DNA of 64,000 nucleotides from Sporomusaceae bacterium (GTDB taxonomy: Bacteria > Bacillota > Negativicutes > UBA1444): positions 62,001 to 126,000 of the forward strand of contig JAHDPL010000011.1 in assembly GCA_018434355.1 (NCBI GenBank), given 5' to 3'. Position numbers and translations under genes: made by a program. Under the pieces are notes generated by a model that was given only the letters and a program-made list of their open reading frames with translations, had not been told where the DNA came from and did no database searches. This document shows positions 8,923-17,801 of the stretch, piece by piece (position 1 is the stretch's first letter; each line of letters opens with the position of its first letter).

Positions 8923-10035
8923 ATGAAAAACAGGAAATTTTTGATTCTCATGACGGTGGTCATGGCGTTGGCGCTGGTGCTTACCGGCTGCGGCGGCAAG
9001 AAGGAAGAACCGAAGAAAGAGGCCCCGAAAGCGGCGGAAAAACTGAAAGTGGCGTTTGTCTATGTCGGGCCGGTCGGTGATGCCGGCTGGACCTATGCGC
9101 ATGACCAGGGGCGCAAGTACCTGGAAAGCAAGATGCCTGATGTACAGACCGTGTTTGTCGAATCGGTGCCTGAAGGCGCCGACTCTGAGCGCGTAATCAC
9201 CCAACTGGTCGAGCAGGGCGCGAAAGTCGTGTTTACAACCAGCTTCGGCTACATGGATCCGACGATCAACGTAGCGAAAAAATATCCCGGCGTTACTTTC
9301 ATGCACTGCTCCGGCTTCAAAACCGCGCCGAACGTAGGCACCTATTTCGGCCGGATGTATCAGGCCCGCTACCTGTCGGGCATTGCCGCCGGCAAGCAGA
9401 CCAAGTCAAATACGATCGGCTATGTCGCTGCGTTCCCGATTCCCGAAGTCGTCCGCGGCATCAACGCGTTCACGCTGGGCGTCCGCTCGGTGAACCCGCA
9501 GGCGAAAGTCAAAGTGATCTGGACCAACACCTGGTATGACCCGGCCAAAGAAAAGCAGGCGGCGATGTCGCTGCTTGACGCCGGCGCCGATGTGATCGCC
9601 CAGCACCAGGATACCCCGGGACCAATGCAGGCAGCGCAGGAAAAAGGCAAGTTCGGTATCGGTTACAACACCGACATGAGCAAAATGGCGCCGAAGGCCG
9701 TGCTGACCTCGCCGGTCTGGAACTGGGGCCCCTACTACGTGAAAGTGGTGGAAGGCGTCAAGAACAAGACCTGGAAAAACGAACAATATTGGGGCTCGAT
9801 GAAAGAGAACGTGATCGACCTGGCGCCGTTCGGACCGATGGTAACGGATGACACCAAGAAGCTGATCGCCGACTCCAAGAAAAAGATTGTTGACGGAACC
9901 TGGGATGTGTTCTGGGGTCCGGTCAAAGACCAGACAGGCGCTGTGAAAATCGCCGCCGGCCAAAAGATGTCCGATGCCGATATGCTTGGCTTCAACTGGT
10001 TTGTCGAGGGCGTGGACGGAACCATTCCCAAATAA
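8923..10035 (+). CDS. BMP-family nucleoside-binding lipoprotein of an ABC transporter
   Basis: A 370-residue extracytoplasmic solute-binding protein of the basic membrane protein (BMP/PnrA) family, which binds purine nucleosides in characterised members. The lipoprotein signal ends in LVLTGC with the lipid-bearing cysteine at 23, followed by a Lys/Glu-rich linker. Family features include GPVGDAGWTYAHDQGR, FTTSFGYMDP and QHQDTPGPMQAA. The ATG is 14 bases after an AGGAGG, a longer gap than usual. A TATAAT lies at 8850-8855 upstream, but no clear -35. The ATPase, two permeases and xpt follow, consistent with purine import and salvage. Confidence 0.9.
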   Translation: MKNRKFLILMTVVMALALVLTGCGGKKEEPKKEAPKAAEKLKVAFVYVGPVGDAGWTYAHDQGRKYLESKMPDVQTVFVESVPEGADSERVITQLVEQGAKVVFTTSFGYMDPTINVAKKYPGVTFMHCSGFKTAPNVGTYFGRMYQARYLSGIAAGKQTKSNTIGYVAAFPIPEVVRGINAFTLGVRSVNPQAKVKVIWTNTWYDPAKEKQAAMSLLDAGADVIAQHQDTPGPMQAAQEKGKFGIGYNTDMSKMAPKAVLTSPVWNWGPYYVKVVEGVKNKTWKNEQYWGSMKENVIDLAPFGPMVTDDTKKLIADSKKKIVDGTWDVFWGPVKDQTGAVKIAAGQKMSDADMLGFNWFVEGVDGTIPK

Positions 10036-10088
10036 CTCTGGATTGACGGTTTACGATAGTGATATAATAGAAAAAATTAATGGCAAGA

Positions 10089-10109
10089 GCCGGAAGGATA
10101 ACTTCCGGC
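10089..10109 (+). other. hairpin between binding protein and ATPase genes
   Basis: An 8-base-pair stem GCCGGAAG / CTTCCGGC with a 5-base loop lies in the 102-base gap before the ATPase gene. There is no T-run, so it is not a classical terminator. A stem here commonly protects the upstream message or reduces read-through, giving more binding protein than transporter (inference). Confidence 0.5.
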
Positions 10110-10137
10110 GCTTCGCCTTTCTGGAGAGAGCTGAGTG

Positions 10138-11682
10138 ATGAAACAACCGCTGGTGCAGATGCGGGGCATCGTAAAAAAGTTTCCCGGCGTGGTGGCAAAC
10201 GACCATGTGGATCTCGACCTGTTTGCCGGGGAGATTCATGCCTTGCTGGGAGAGAACGGCTCCGGCAAGAGCACGATCATGTCGATCCTGGCCGGCCTAT
10301 ATAAACCGGATGCGGGAGAAATCCTGGTCGACGGCGCGCCTGCAGACTTCGGTTCGCCGCGTGATGCGATCGACGCGGGAATTGGCATGGTTCATCAGCA
10401 TTTTAAGCTGGTCGAGCCGTTCACGGTGGCGCAAAACATCCAGTTGAGCGAGCGGGACGGCGCCTTTTTGCTGTCTGACGCGGCAATCCGCCAAGAAATC
10501 AAAGCGTTTGAAACGCGCTTTGGTTTGGCGGTGGACCCGGATGCGCCGGTTTGGCAGTTGTCGGTCGGCGAAAAGCAGCGGGTCGAGATCGTCAGGATGT
10601 TGTACCGTGGCTCCCGGGTACTGATTCTCGATGAACCGACGGCGGTGCTGACGCCACAGGAAACGGCGGAGCTGTTTGTAAATATGAAGAAGATGGCAGC
10701 CGCCGGTTGTGCGGTTGTCTTTATCACCCATAAAATGAACGAGGTCCAGGAGGTCGCCGACCGGGTCACGGTGCTGCGTGGCGGCAAGGTCAGCGGAACG
10801 ATGTTGTGCCGCGATGTCCATGCGCAGGAACTGGTCTGGTTGATGGTCGGCCGCGAGATCGTATTAAATGCGGAGCGTTGCGCCAGTGGCCAATGTGGCG
10901 GCGAAATCCTCAGCATGAAAAACGTGTCGGCGCTCAATGACTCGGGACGGCCCGGGTTGTCGGACCTTGCGCTTTCGCTGCGGGCCGGGCAGATTTTCGG
11001 CATCGCCGGCGTGGCCGGCAATGGGCAGAAAGAACTGGCGGAAGTGCTGACCGGACTGCGCCGCACCGAGACCGGTTCAATCCAGTTTCTTGGCGAGAAC
11101 GTGACCGGGATGTCTCCGTCGGAGTTGATTGCGCGTGGCATCAGCTATGTGCCGGAAGACCGCCTGGGCATGGGGTTGGTGCCGAGTCTGGACGCGGTCG
11201 AAAACATGCTGTTGAAAAGCTATACCCATCCCGAATATTCACACGGCTGGCTGATCAACCGCAAGGCGGCGGAAGCCAAAACGGCGGCGGTTGTCCAGCA
11301 ATACAACGTGAAACTGGCCGGGCTGTCACAACCGGTCCGTTCGATGTCCGGCGGCAATCTGCAAAAATTGCTACTGGCCCGCGAGATTTCCGAACACCCG
11401 AAGCTGATCATCGTCGTTTATCCGGCGCGTGGTCTGGATGTCGGCGCGACCGAATCCATCCACAAGTTGTTGATGGAACTGCGGGATCAGGGAGCGGCGA
11501 TCCTGCTCGTTTCCGAAGACCTGGACGAACTGATGAAGTTATCGGACCGGGTGGGGGTTATGTTTGGCGGCCAGATCGTCGGCAATTTCCCGATTGAGGA
11601 AGTCGACCTGGAAGAAGTGGGTTTGTTAATGATGGGACTGTTCAGGCCGAAGGAGGAACGCATTCATGGCGATGGCCGTTAA
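10138..11682 (+). CDS. ABC transporter ATPase with two nucleotide-binding domains (nucleoside/simple-sugar type)
   Basis: A 514-residue tandem ATPase of the type that pairs with BMP lipoproteins. Domain 1 has Walker A GENGSGKST (38-46), signature LSVGEKQRVEI and Walker B LILDEPTAVL. Domain 2 has a degenerate Walker A (GVAGNGQKE), signature SGGNLQKLLLAREI and Walker B IIVVYPARGLDVGA, in which the usual catalytic glutamate is missing, as is normal for the second half of this subfamily. ATG 10138 is preferred to GTG 10135 from the GGAGAGAG spacing. It overlaps the first permease gene by 17 bases. Confidence 0.92.
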   Translation: MKQPLVQMRGIVKKFPGVVANDHVDLDLFAGEIHALLGENGSGKSTIMSILAGLYKPDAGEILVDGAPADFGSPRDAIDAGIGMVHQHFKLVEPFTVAQNIQLSERDGAFLLSDAAIRQEIKAFETRFGLAVDPDAPVWQLSVGEKQRVEIVRMLYRGSRVLILDEPTAVLTPQETAELFVNMKKMAAAGCAVVFITHKMNEVQEVADRVTVLRGGKVSGTMLCRDVHAQELVWLMVGREIVLNAERCASGQCGGEILSMKNVSALNDSGRPGLSDLALSLRAGQIFGIAGVAGNGQKELAEVLTGLRRTETGSIQFLGENVTGMSPSELIARGISYVPEDRLGMGLVPSLDAVENMLLKSYTHPEYSHGWLINRKAAEAKTAAVVQQYNVKLAGLSQPVRSMSGGNLQKLLLAREISEHPKLIIVVYPARGLDVGATESIHKLLMELRDQGAAILLVSEDLDELMKLSDRVGVMFGGQIVGNFPIEEVDLEEVGLLMMGLFRPKEERIHGDGR

Positions 11683-12736
11683 ACTGGAAAAGCGGTTGAA
11701 CCCTTCCGCCGCAATGAATGTCATCGTGCCGTTGGTTTCGGTTCTGGCGGCATTTGTCGTCGGTGCGATATTTTTGACCCTGACCGACCGCGACCCGCTG
11801 GAAGTCTATACCGCGATGTTCAAAGGCGCGCTCGGCTCGCAGTACGGTCTGGCTGAAACAGTTGTCAAAGCGATTCCGCTGATGCTTTGCGCGCTGGGAA
11901 TCTCGGCGGCGTTTCGCATGCAGCTCTGGAATATCGGCGCCGAGGGGCAATTCTATATGGGGGCGTTTGCCGCAAGTTATCTGCCGCTGACCTATCCGCA
12001 GCTGCCGATATGGTTGATGTTGCCGGGAATGGCGCTACTTGGCTGCTTCGGCGGCGGGCTATGGGGGCTGGCGCCGGCGATGCTGCGGGCCCGCTGGAAA
12101 GTCAATGAGATCATCACGACGTTGATGTTTAATTATGTGGCGATTCTGTGGGTGGACTTCCTGGTTTACGGACCGTGGAAAGACCCCAAAGGGTTCAATT
12201 TCCCCTTGACCGCCAAGTTCCCGGCGTCGGCCGCCTTGCCGACGTTCGGCGATTCGCGGATTCACGTTGGTTTGATTATCGCGGTGGTTTTGGCGGCGGT
12301 ATTCTGGGTCGTGTTTGAAAAGTCTCGCTGGGGCTTTGAAATCAAGGTCATCGGCGCAAGTGAACAGGCGGCCCGCTATGCAGGCATGAACATACGCCGC
12401 AACATCTATTGGGTGATGCTGCTTTCCGGTGCGGTCTGCGGACTGGCCGGCATGGCTGAGGTCAGCGGCATCGTCGGCCGGCTGCAACCGAACCTGAGTC
12501 CTGGTTACGGTTACACGGCGATCATCGTTGCTTGGCTCAGCAAGCTGCATCCGGCGGCGATTTTGCTGGTTTCGATATTGTTCGGCGCACTCCAGGTCGG
12601 CGGCTTCTTTGTCCAGACGATGGGGGTGCCGGCTTCGGTGGCGGCGATGCTGCAGGGTGCGGTGCTGTTCTTTGTGGTCGGCGGCGAGTTTCTGACCCAG
12701 TACCGGTTTGTAAGTAGCCGGAAAGAGGTGGCGTGA
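11666..12736 (+). CDS. ABC transporter permease 1 (nucleoside type)
   Basis: A 356-residue integral membrane protein with about eight to ten hydrophobic segments, of the family of branched-chain/sugar permeases used by BMP systems. Diagnostic stretches are FRMQLWNIGAEGQFYMGA, the conserved loop ENEIITTLMFNY-like segment (KVNEIITTLMFNY) and IGASEQAARYAGMN. The ATG follows AAGGAGG inside the end of the ATPase gene. It forms the larger half of the membrane channel with the next gene product. Confidence 0.9.
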   Translation: MAMAVKLEKRLNPSAAMNVIVPLVSVLAAFVVGAIFLTLTDRDPLEVYTAMFKGALGSQYGLAETVVKAIPLMLCALGISAAFRMQLWNIGAEGQFYMGAFAASYLPLTYPQLPIWLMLPGMALLGCFGGGLWGLAPAMLRARWKVNEIITTLMFNYVAILWVDFLVYGPWKDPKGFNFPLTAKFPASAALPTFGDSRIHVGLIIAVVLAAVFWVVFEKSRWGFEIKVIGASEQAARYAGMNIRRNIYWVMLLSGAVCGLAGMAEVSGIVGRLQPNLSPGYGYTAIIVAWLSKLHPAAILLVSILFGALQVGGFFVQTMGVPASVAAMLQGAVLFFVVGGEFLTQYRFVSSRKEVA

Positions 12737-13668
12737 TGGGCGAGCAGGCATTTTACATTGCGATACTCTCTTCGGCGGTGATTGCCGGTACACCGATCTT
12801 GTATGCCGCGCTGGGCGAGCTGGTCACCGAGCGGGCCGGCGTGACCAACCTCGGTGTGGAAGGCATGATGCTGATCGGCGCGGTATCCGGTTTCATGGCG
12901 GCGATCGTGACAGGCAACAGCTGGATCGGTTTTGCCGCGGCAATGCTGGCCGGCGGCGCGATGGGACTGATTCATGCCGTGTTGACTGTATCACTGCGGG
13001 CCAATCAGGTGGTCAGCGGACTTGCGTTGACGCTGTTTGGCACCGGCCTGAGCGGATACCTTGGCAAAAGCTATATCGGCATTCCGGTGGCGGAACCGTT
13101 CCGCGGCGTTTCATTGCCGCTGCTCGGCGACATTCCTTTGCTCGGCCCGGTTCTGTTCCGGCATGACGTGCTGATTTATCTCAGCTGGGCGATTGTGTTG
13201 GCCTTATGGTTCTTCTTGAGCCGGACCCGCGCCGGCCTGAATCTGCAGGCGATCGGTGAAAATCCCGGCGCCGCCGATTCACTAGGGATTCCCGTGTTTT
13301 CGCTGCGTTATTTCTACGTGATTGTCGGCGGCATGTTGTGCGGTGCCGGCGGCGCGTATTTGTCGCTGGCGTCTGCGCCCAGCTGGCTGGAGAATATGAC
13401 AGCGGGCCGCGGCTGGATTGCGGTGGCGCTGGTCATATTTGCCCTCTGGAAACCGGGCCGGGCACTGGTCGGTTCCTACCTGTTCGGCGGCATCGATGCG
13501 CTTGGTTTTCATTTGCAGGCCGCCGGCGTGCATGTTTCGCATTTCTTTTTGCAGATGCTGCCCTACCTGTTCACGATTGCGGTGCTGACGATCGTCATGG
13601 CCCGTCGCGGTGGACGTCTGGCAGCGCCCGGCTCGCTGGGAATTCCCTATGACAGGGAACAACGATAA
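12736..13668 (+). CDS. ABC transporter permease 2 (nucleoside type)
   Basis: A 310-residue integral membrane partner of the preceding permease, with AALGELVTERAGVTNLGVEG near the N-terminus, the hallmark of this subfamily, and AIGENPGAADSLGI before the last helices. The ATG overlaps the preceding stop in a TGATG arrangement, implying translational coupling; GTG at 12733 is the alternative. Together with the binding protein and ATPase it completes a purine-nucleoside-type importer. Confidence 0.9.
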   Translation: MGEQAFYIAILSSAVIAGTPILYAALGELVTERAGVTNLGVEGMMLIGAVSGFMAAIVTGNSWIGFAAAMLAGGAMGLIHAVLTVSLRANQVVSGLALTLFGTGLSGYLGKSYIGIPVAEPFRGVSLPLLGDIPLLGPVLFRHDVLIYLSWAIVLALWFFLSRTRAGLNLQAIGENPGAADSLGIPVFSLRYFYVIVGGMLCGAGGAYLSLASAPSWLENMTAGRGWIAVALVIFALWKPGRALVGSYLFGGIDALGFHLQAAGVHVSHFFLQMLPYLFTIAVLTIVMARRGGRLAAPGSLGIPYDREQR

Positions 13669-13690
13669 AAGACAGAGTAAGGAGAATCCG

Positions 13691-14284
13691 GTGAAAGAGT
13701 TAGAAGACAGAATTTTAGCGGATGGACAGGTCATCGGCAATAATATCCTGAAAGTGGATGCTTTTCTCAACCATCAGATCGACCCCGAATTCATCCTGCG
13801 GATCGGCGCTGAACTGGCCCGCCGTTTCAAAGATGAAGGCGTCAACAAGGTACTGACGGTCGAGGCTTCGGGGATCGCGGTTGCGATGGCGGCGGCGTTG
13901 GCGCTGAAGTCGCCGGTGGTGTTCGCCAAGAAGAAGCAGGCGTTGACCCAGGAGGGCGATGTCTATGCCGCGCCGGTGTTTTCCTTCACCCGCAAGGAAC
14001 ATTTGGAGATCACGGTGGCGCGTGATTATTTGTCTGCCGGCGATGTGGTGCTGATCATCGATGATTTTCTCGCCCACGGCGAGGCGCTGAACGGACTGAT
14101 TTCGCTGGTCGAACAGGCCGGCGCCAAACTGGCCGGCGCGGGGATCGTGATTGAAAAACGCTTCCAGCATGGCGGCGATGCCATCCGCAAGCGCGGCGTG
14201 CGGGTGGAGGCGCTGGCGGCGATCGAACAGATGAAACCCGGCGAAGTGCTGTTTGCCGTGGACGAGGCGGAAGTCGCGAAATAA
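13691..14284 (+). CDS. xpt: xanthine phosphoribosyltransferase
   Basis: A 197-residue enzyme that converts xanthine and PRPP to XMP in purine salvage. The family N-terminus (MKELEDRILADGQVIGNNIL), the VLTVEASGIAVA segment and the PRPP loop VVLIIDDFLAHGE (119-131) are all present, and length fits Xpt (about 190). GTG at 13691 is chosen because TAAGGAG lies 6 bases upstream; longer in-frame starts run back into the permease gene. Its place directly behind the nucleoside transporter supports an import-and-salvage operon. I looked for a purine riboswitch upstream of the operon and saw none. Confidence 0.9.
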   Translation: MKELEDRILADGQVIGNNILKVDAFLNHQIDPEFILRIGAELARRFKDEGVNKVLTVEASGIAVAMAAALALKSPVVFAKKKQALTQEGDVYAAPVFSFTRKEHLEITVARDYLSAGDVVLIIDDFLAHGEALNGLISLVEQAGAKLAGAGIVIEKRFQHGGDAIRKRGVRVEALAAIEQMKPGEVLFAVDEAEVAK

Positions 14285-14313
14285 AACCGCAGCAATGTAG
14301 GGGGAACTTGAAA

Positions 14314-14910
14314 ATGAAATTCGGCAAAAAATATAGCCTGCTCATGTTACTATTGATTCTGCTTGCGATGGCGACGACCGCCTGTGCATCGGCCAAGCCG
14401 GAAGGGCGCATCGTGCGTGGCAATCCAGCTGCGCCGGTGACGATCGTAGAGTTTACCGATTTTCAGTGTCCTTATTGCTCGGTCGGCGCCCGGACCGTCA
14501 GTGCGATGATGGCGAAATATGAAGGCAAAGTCAATCTAGTGGTGAAGCATTATCCGTTGCCGTCCCATCCGGCGGCCCTGCCGGCGGCGCTGTATTTCGA
14601 GGCGATCGCCCTGCAAAGTCCGGACAAAGCATGGCAGTTCTATGACGCCGTGTTCGCCAATGCCCGCAGGCTGGTTGAAGGGGAAGAATTTCTGAAAACC
14701 GTGGCGGCTGGAGTCGGCGCGGATATGGCCCGTCTGGAAAAAGATGCGCGTAGCCCGGAGATTTACAAAAAAATCGCCGCTGACAAACAAGAATTCGAAC
14801 AGGCAAAATACGACGGGGTACCGGTATTTATCATCAATGGCAAGGTGTTGATCGGCGCCCAGCCGCCGGCGAAATTCATCGAGGCGATTGACGCGGCCTT
14901 AAAGAAATAG
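14314..14910 (+). CDS. DsbA-like thioredoxin-fold lipoprotein
   Basis: A 198-residue exported thiol-disulfide protein of the DsbA/thioredoxin_4 family. The signal ends around MATTAC with a probable lipidated cysteine at 24. The redox motif CPYC is at 52-55 in FTDFQCPYC, and the cis-proline region is GVPVFIINGKVLIGAQP near the C-terminus. ATG 14314 is 9 bases after AGGGGG; the TTG at 14308 is too close. It probably acts on cell-surface proteins as oxidase or isomerase. The gene is packed between xpt and a permease gene. Confidence 0.88.
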   Translation: MKFGKKYSLLMLLLILLAMATTACASAKPEGRIVRGNPAAPVTIVEFTDFQCPYCSVGARTVSAMMAKYEGKVNLVVKHYPLPSHPAALPAALYFEAIALQSPDKAWQFYDAVFANARRLVEGEEFLKTVAAGVGADMARLEKDARSPEIYKKIAADKQEFEQAKYDGVPVFIINGKVLIGAQPPAKFIEAIDAALKK

Positions 14911-14922
14911 GGGTCTGATATT

Positions 14923-15789
14923 TTGACAGGAACCGGACTGGCCCTATTGCTCGTTGCCGCGACCGCGTTTTCCACATTGGCGATTTTCATGAAATTCGCT
15001 TTTATGGCCGGCGTCAATTTGACGACGCTGCTGGCATTTCGTTTCCTGTTTTCGGCGCTGTTCTGTTTTGTCGCTCTGCTTTTAACGAAAAAAAGCCTGG
15101 CCTTGCCGAAGGCGCAGCGATGGTCTGTCTTTTTGCTGGGTGGGGTGGTGCATGTCGCCGTATCGATTTTTTATGCGATTTCGGTGCAGCGGTTGCCGGC
15201 ATCACTCACAGGCCTGGTATTTTATCTGTATCCGGCGATGGTGACAGTACTGGCGGTGATGACAGGCCGCGAATCGCTCAACCGTTTCAAACTGGTCGCG
15301 TTGGCGATTTGCTTTGCCGGATTGCTGCAAGTCATGGGGGTTTCATTTGGCGTGGCTTCGTTGTCCGGCTTGTTGTTCGGCGTCGCGGCGGCGTTCATGC
15401 AGGCCTGCCACGTTCTGCTGAGCCATACGATCGTAAGCGAACTGTCGCCGCTGTTGGCGGTCGGCTGGTCGGCGCTGGCGACTTCGACGGCATTCTTTCT
15501 GTATGGCATTGTGGAGGGAAGCCTGCTCTGGAATATGACGCCGCTGGCCTGGGGAGCGATCCTGGGAACCGGCTTCTTCGCCAACTTTATCGGCATCGTC
15601 TGTTTTTTTGCCGGGATGAAACGGGTCGGCCCTTCGACCGCCTCGATCGTGATGAACTTGGAACCGGTGCTGACGGTGGTGTTGTCGGTGCTGCTGCTGG
15701 CGGAAAATTTTAGTTGGGGTCAGGCGCTGGGTGGCGGCGGAATTCTGCTGGGCCTGTATCTTTTGCAGCGGAAGGAGTCTTCGATATGA
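14923..15789 (+). CDS. EamA/DMT-family transporter
   Basis: A 288-residue membrane protein with about ten hydrophobic segments and two EamA repeats. Typical patterns are LLAFRFLFSALFCF in the first half and GPSTASIVMNLEPVLTVVLSVLLL in the second. The start is TTG at 14923, supported by TAGGGG 8 bases upstream. The stop overlaps the ATG of the threonine dehydratase gene (ATGA), so the two are co-translated. Export of an amino acid or related metabolite would fit the partner enzyme, but the substrate cannot be read from sequence. Confidence 0.85.
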   Translation: MTGTGLALLLVAATAFSTLAIFMKFAFMAGVNLTTLLAFRFLFSALFCFVALLLTKKSLALPKAQRWSVFLLGGVVHVAVSIFYAISVQRLPASLTGLVFYLYPAMVTVLAVMTGRESLNRFKLVALAICFAGLLQVMGVSFGVASLSGLLFGVAAAFMQACHVLLSHTIVSELSPLLAVGWSALATSTAFFLYGIVEGSLLWNMTPLAWGAILGTGFFANFIGIVCFFAGMKRVGPSTASIVMNLEPVLTVVLSVLLLAENFSWGQALGGGGILLGLYLLQRKESSI

Positions 15790-16997
15790 ACAACGACCTG
15801 ACGATTCAAGCGATCCGTAAGGCGGCCGATGCGCTTGCGGGAGTCGCCCATGCCACGCCGCTTGACCGCAGCTCGACGTTTTCCCAGATGGTCGGCGCGC
15901 CGGTTTATCTGAAACTGGAGAATCTGCAGAAGACCGGTTCATTCAAATTGCGCGGCGCATATAACAAGATTCATTCACTAAGCGAGGCGGAGAAAAAATG
16001 CGGCGTTATCGCCGCTTCGGCAGGCAATCACGCGCAGGGAGTGGCTTATGCGGCTAGTCATACCGGTATTCGCTCGGTGATTGTGATGCCGGAAACCGCG
16101 CCGCTGTCAAAAGTGAGCGCGACCCGCGGTTACGGGGCCGAAGTGGTTCTGGCAGGGACTTCCTATGACGAAGCGTTTGCCAGGGCCAAACAACTGGAAC
16201 AGCAGCAGGGGCTGACCTTTGTCCATGCCTTTAATGACCCGCAGGTGATGGCCGGACAAGGCACGATCGGGCTGGAGATATTGCGTGAGTTGCCGGAGCT
16301 GGCGACAGTTGTCGTACCGATCGGCGGCGGCGGGCTGATCGCAGGGGTCGCGACTGCGATCAAGGCGCTGGCGCCAAAGGTTCAGGTGGTCGGCGTTCAG
16401 GCGGCAGGCGCCGATGCGATGGCCCGGTCCAAACAGGCCGGGGTGTTGACGCCGACGGCAGTCGCTTCGACCATCGCGGACGGCATCGCGGTCAAATCGC
16501 CGGGCGACGCTACTTTTGCCGTGATTCAGCAGGTTGTGGACGAGATCGTGACAATTGACGACGAAGCGATCGCTGCTGCGATTTTGATGCTGCTGGAGCG
16601 GGCCAAGTTGATGGTCGAGGGCGCCGGAGCGATCGGACTGGCGGCGCTATTGCACGGCAAGATTCCCGTGCGGGGCCCGGTGGCCTGCCTGATATCCGGC
16701 GGCAATATCGACGTGAACTTTATCGCCCGGATCATCGAGCGCGGTCTGGTCAAGGCCGGTCGGCGGGTGATCATCACCACGACGGTGGTCGACCGTCCGG
16801 GCGCGTTGCAGCGGATGCTGGCCAGTATCGCGGCCTGCCGGGGCAATGTGTTGTACGTGCACCATGACCGCATCCAGCATGAAGTGCCGCTGGGGCAGGC
16901 CAAAGTCCAGGTCAGCCTGGAGACCCGCGATGAAGAACACACCGCCGAGATTTTGTCTGCGTTGCAGCTGGAGGGCTATTGTGTGGCAAAAGACTGA
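15786..16997 (+). CDS. ilvA: threonine ammonia-lyase (threonine dehydratase)
   Basis: A 403-residue PLP enzyme converting threonine to 2-oxobutanoate and ammonia. The PLP lysine is K54 in KTGSFKLRGAYNK; the phosphate-binding glycine loop VVPIGGGGLIAG and the serine-side motif are present. A single C-terminal ACT-like domain (about 325-403, TTTVVDRPGALQRMLASIAA) marks the shorter allosteric form rather than the long E. coli IlvA. It could serve isoleucine synthesis or threonine breakdown; no isoleucine genes are nearby. The ATG overlaps the transporter stop and follows GGAAGGAG. Gene symbol is by family. Confidence 0.9.
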   Translation: MNNDLTIQAIRKAADALAGVAHATPLDRSSTFSQMVGAPVYLKLENLQKTGSFKLRGAYNKIHSLSEAEKKCGVIAASAGNHAQGVAYAASHTGIRSVIVMPETAPLSKVSATRGYGAEVVLAGTSYDEAFARAKQLEQQQGLTFVHAFNDPQVMAGQGTIGLEILRELPELATVVVPIGGGGLIAGVATAIKALAPKVQVVGVQAAGADAMARSKQAGVLTPTAVASTIADGIAVKSPGDATFAVIQQVVDEIVTIDDEAIAAAILMLLERAKLMVEGAGAIGLAALLHGKIPVRGPVACLISGGNIDVNFIARIIERGLVKAGRRVIITTTVVDRPGALQRMLASIAACRGNVLYVHHDRIQHEVPLGQAKVQVSLETRDEEHTAEILSALQLEGYCVAKD

Positions 16998-17020
16998 TCG
17001 CGAACTGACGGAGGGCTGTC

Positions 17021-17656
17021 GTGCTCTGGACCGGACTTGAAGTAATCGGTACGGTTGCCTTTGCCGCTGCCGGGGCCCTGGTCGGCGTGAAAAAACGACT
17101 GGATATCTTCGGCGTGGCGATGCTGGCGGTCACGACAGCGGTTGGCGGCGGTATCATGCGCGACACACTGATCGGCAATATTCCCCCGCTGGCGTTTCGC
17201 AACCCGATGTTCATCTTTATCAGCCTGGCGGTTGCCGGACTGGTGTCGATTTATGTCAAGCAGGTTGCCAGGCAACAGCGGTTACTCAATTTTTGCGATG
17301 CACTGGGTCTCGGCGCATTTACCGCCACCGGCGCCAGTCTTGCCTTGTCGCATGACAGCGCGCTGCTGGTGATCACGGTCGGGGTTGTAACCGGCACCGG
17401 CGGCGGCGTGCTAAGGGATATTTTTGTCCGCGAGATTCCGTTGGTTTTTCATACGGAAATATATGCGGTGGCTGCGGCGATCGGCGCTGCGTGTTTTTAT
17501 GGTTTGCAGCGGATGCTGCCGGTCGATATGGCACTGTATCTGGCTTGCCTGATTACAGTGGCGATCCGGCTGCTGAGTCTGTATTACGGGATCAATCTGC
17601 CCCGGGTCCGCGCCGATAAACTGCCGGATGACAAGCACCGGGGACGACCGGAATAA
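17021..17656 (+). CDS. TRIC/UPF0126-family membrane protein
   Basis: A 211-residue membrane protein with seven predicted hydrophobic segments made of two similar halves, as in the UPF0126 family whose members include prokaryotic trimeric cation channels. Both repeats carry the conserved glycine-rich turn (TTAVGGGIMRDTLIG and GVVTGTGGGVLRDIFVREIP). The start is GTG at 17021 after CGGAGGG. It closes the long rightward gene run and is followed by a terminator. Some relatives have been proposed to carry glycine; the true substrate here is not known. Confidence 0.87.
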   Translation: MLWTGLEVIGTVAFAAAGALVGVKKRLDIFGVAMLAVTTAVGGGIMRDTLIGNIPPLAFRNPMFIFISLAVAGLVSIYVKQVARQQRLLNFCDALGLGAFTATGASLALSHDSALLVITVGVVTGTGGGVLRDIFVREIPLVFHTEIYAVAAAIGAACFYGLQRMLPVDMALYLACLITVAIRLLSLYYGINLPRVRADKLPDDKHRGRPE

Positions 17657-17688
17657 TAGTGGCCGAAAGCTGGCTGCAACTGCAATAT

Positions 17689-17734
17689 AAAAGGAAGATG
17701 AACGGGATAGCCCCGCAGCATCTTCCTTTTGCGT
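17689..17734. terminator. intrinsic terminator between convergent genes
   Basis: Arms AAAAGGAAGATG (17689-17700) and CATCTTCCTTTT (17719-17730) pair perfectly, with an inner CGGG/CCCG stem. Both flanks end in A/T runs, so it can stop transcription from the TRIC gene and from the leftward M20 gene. Confidence 0.85.
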
Positions 17735-17801
17735 TTTATATGGAAGCGCAGAATAATTGCGAATTTCAGCGCTTCCTTTACAACCGCTAATTCAATCGAT
17801 C

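Noticed and set aside
12059-12793. Leftward open frame opposite the permease genes
   Set aside because: Arg/His/Gln-rich antisense frame without initiation signals.
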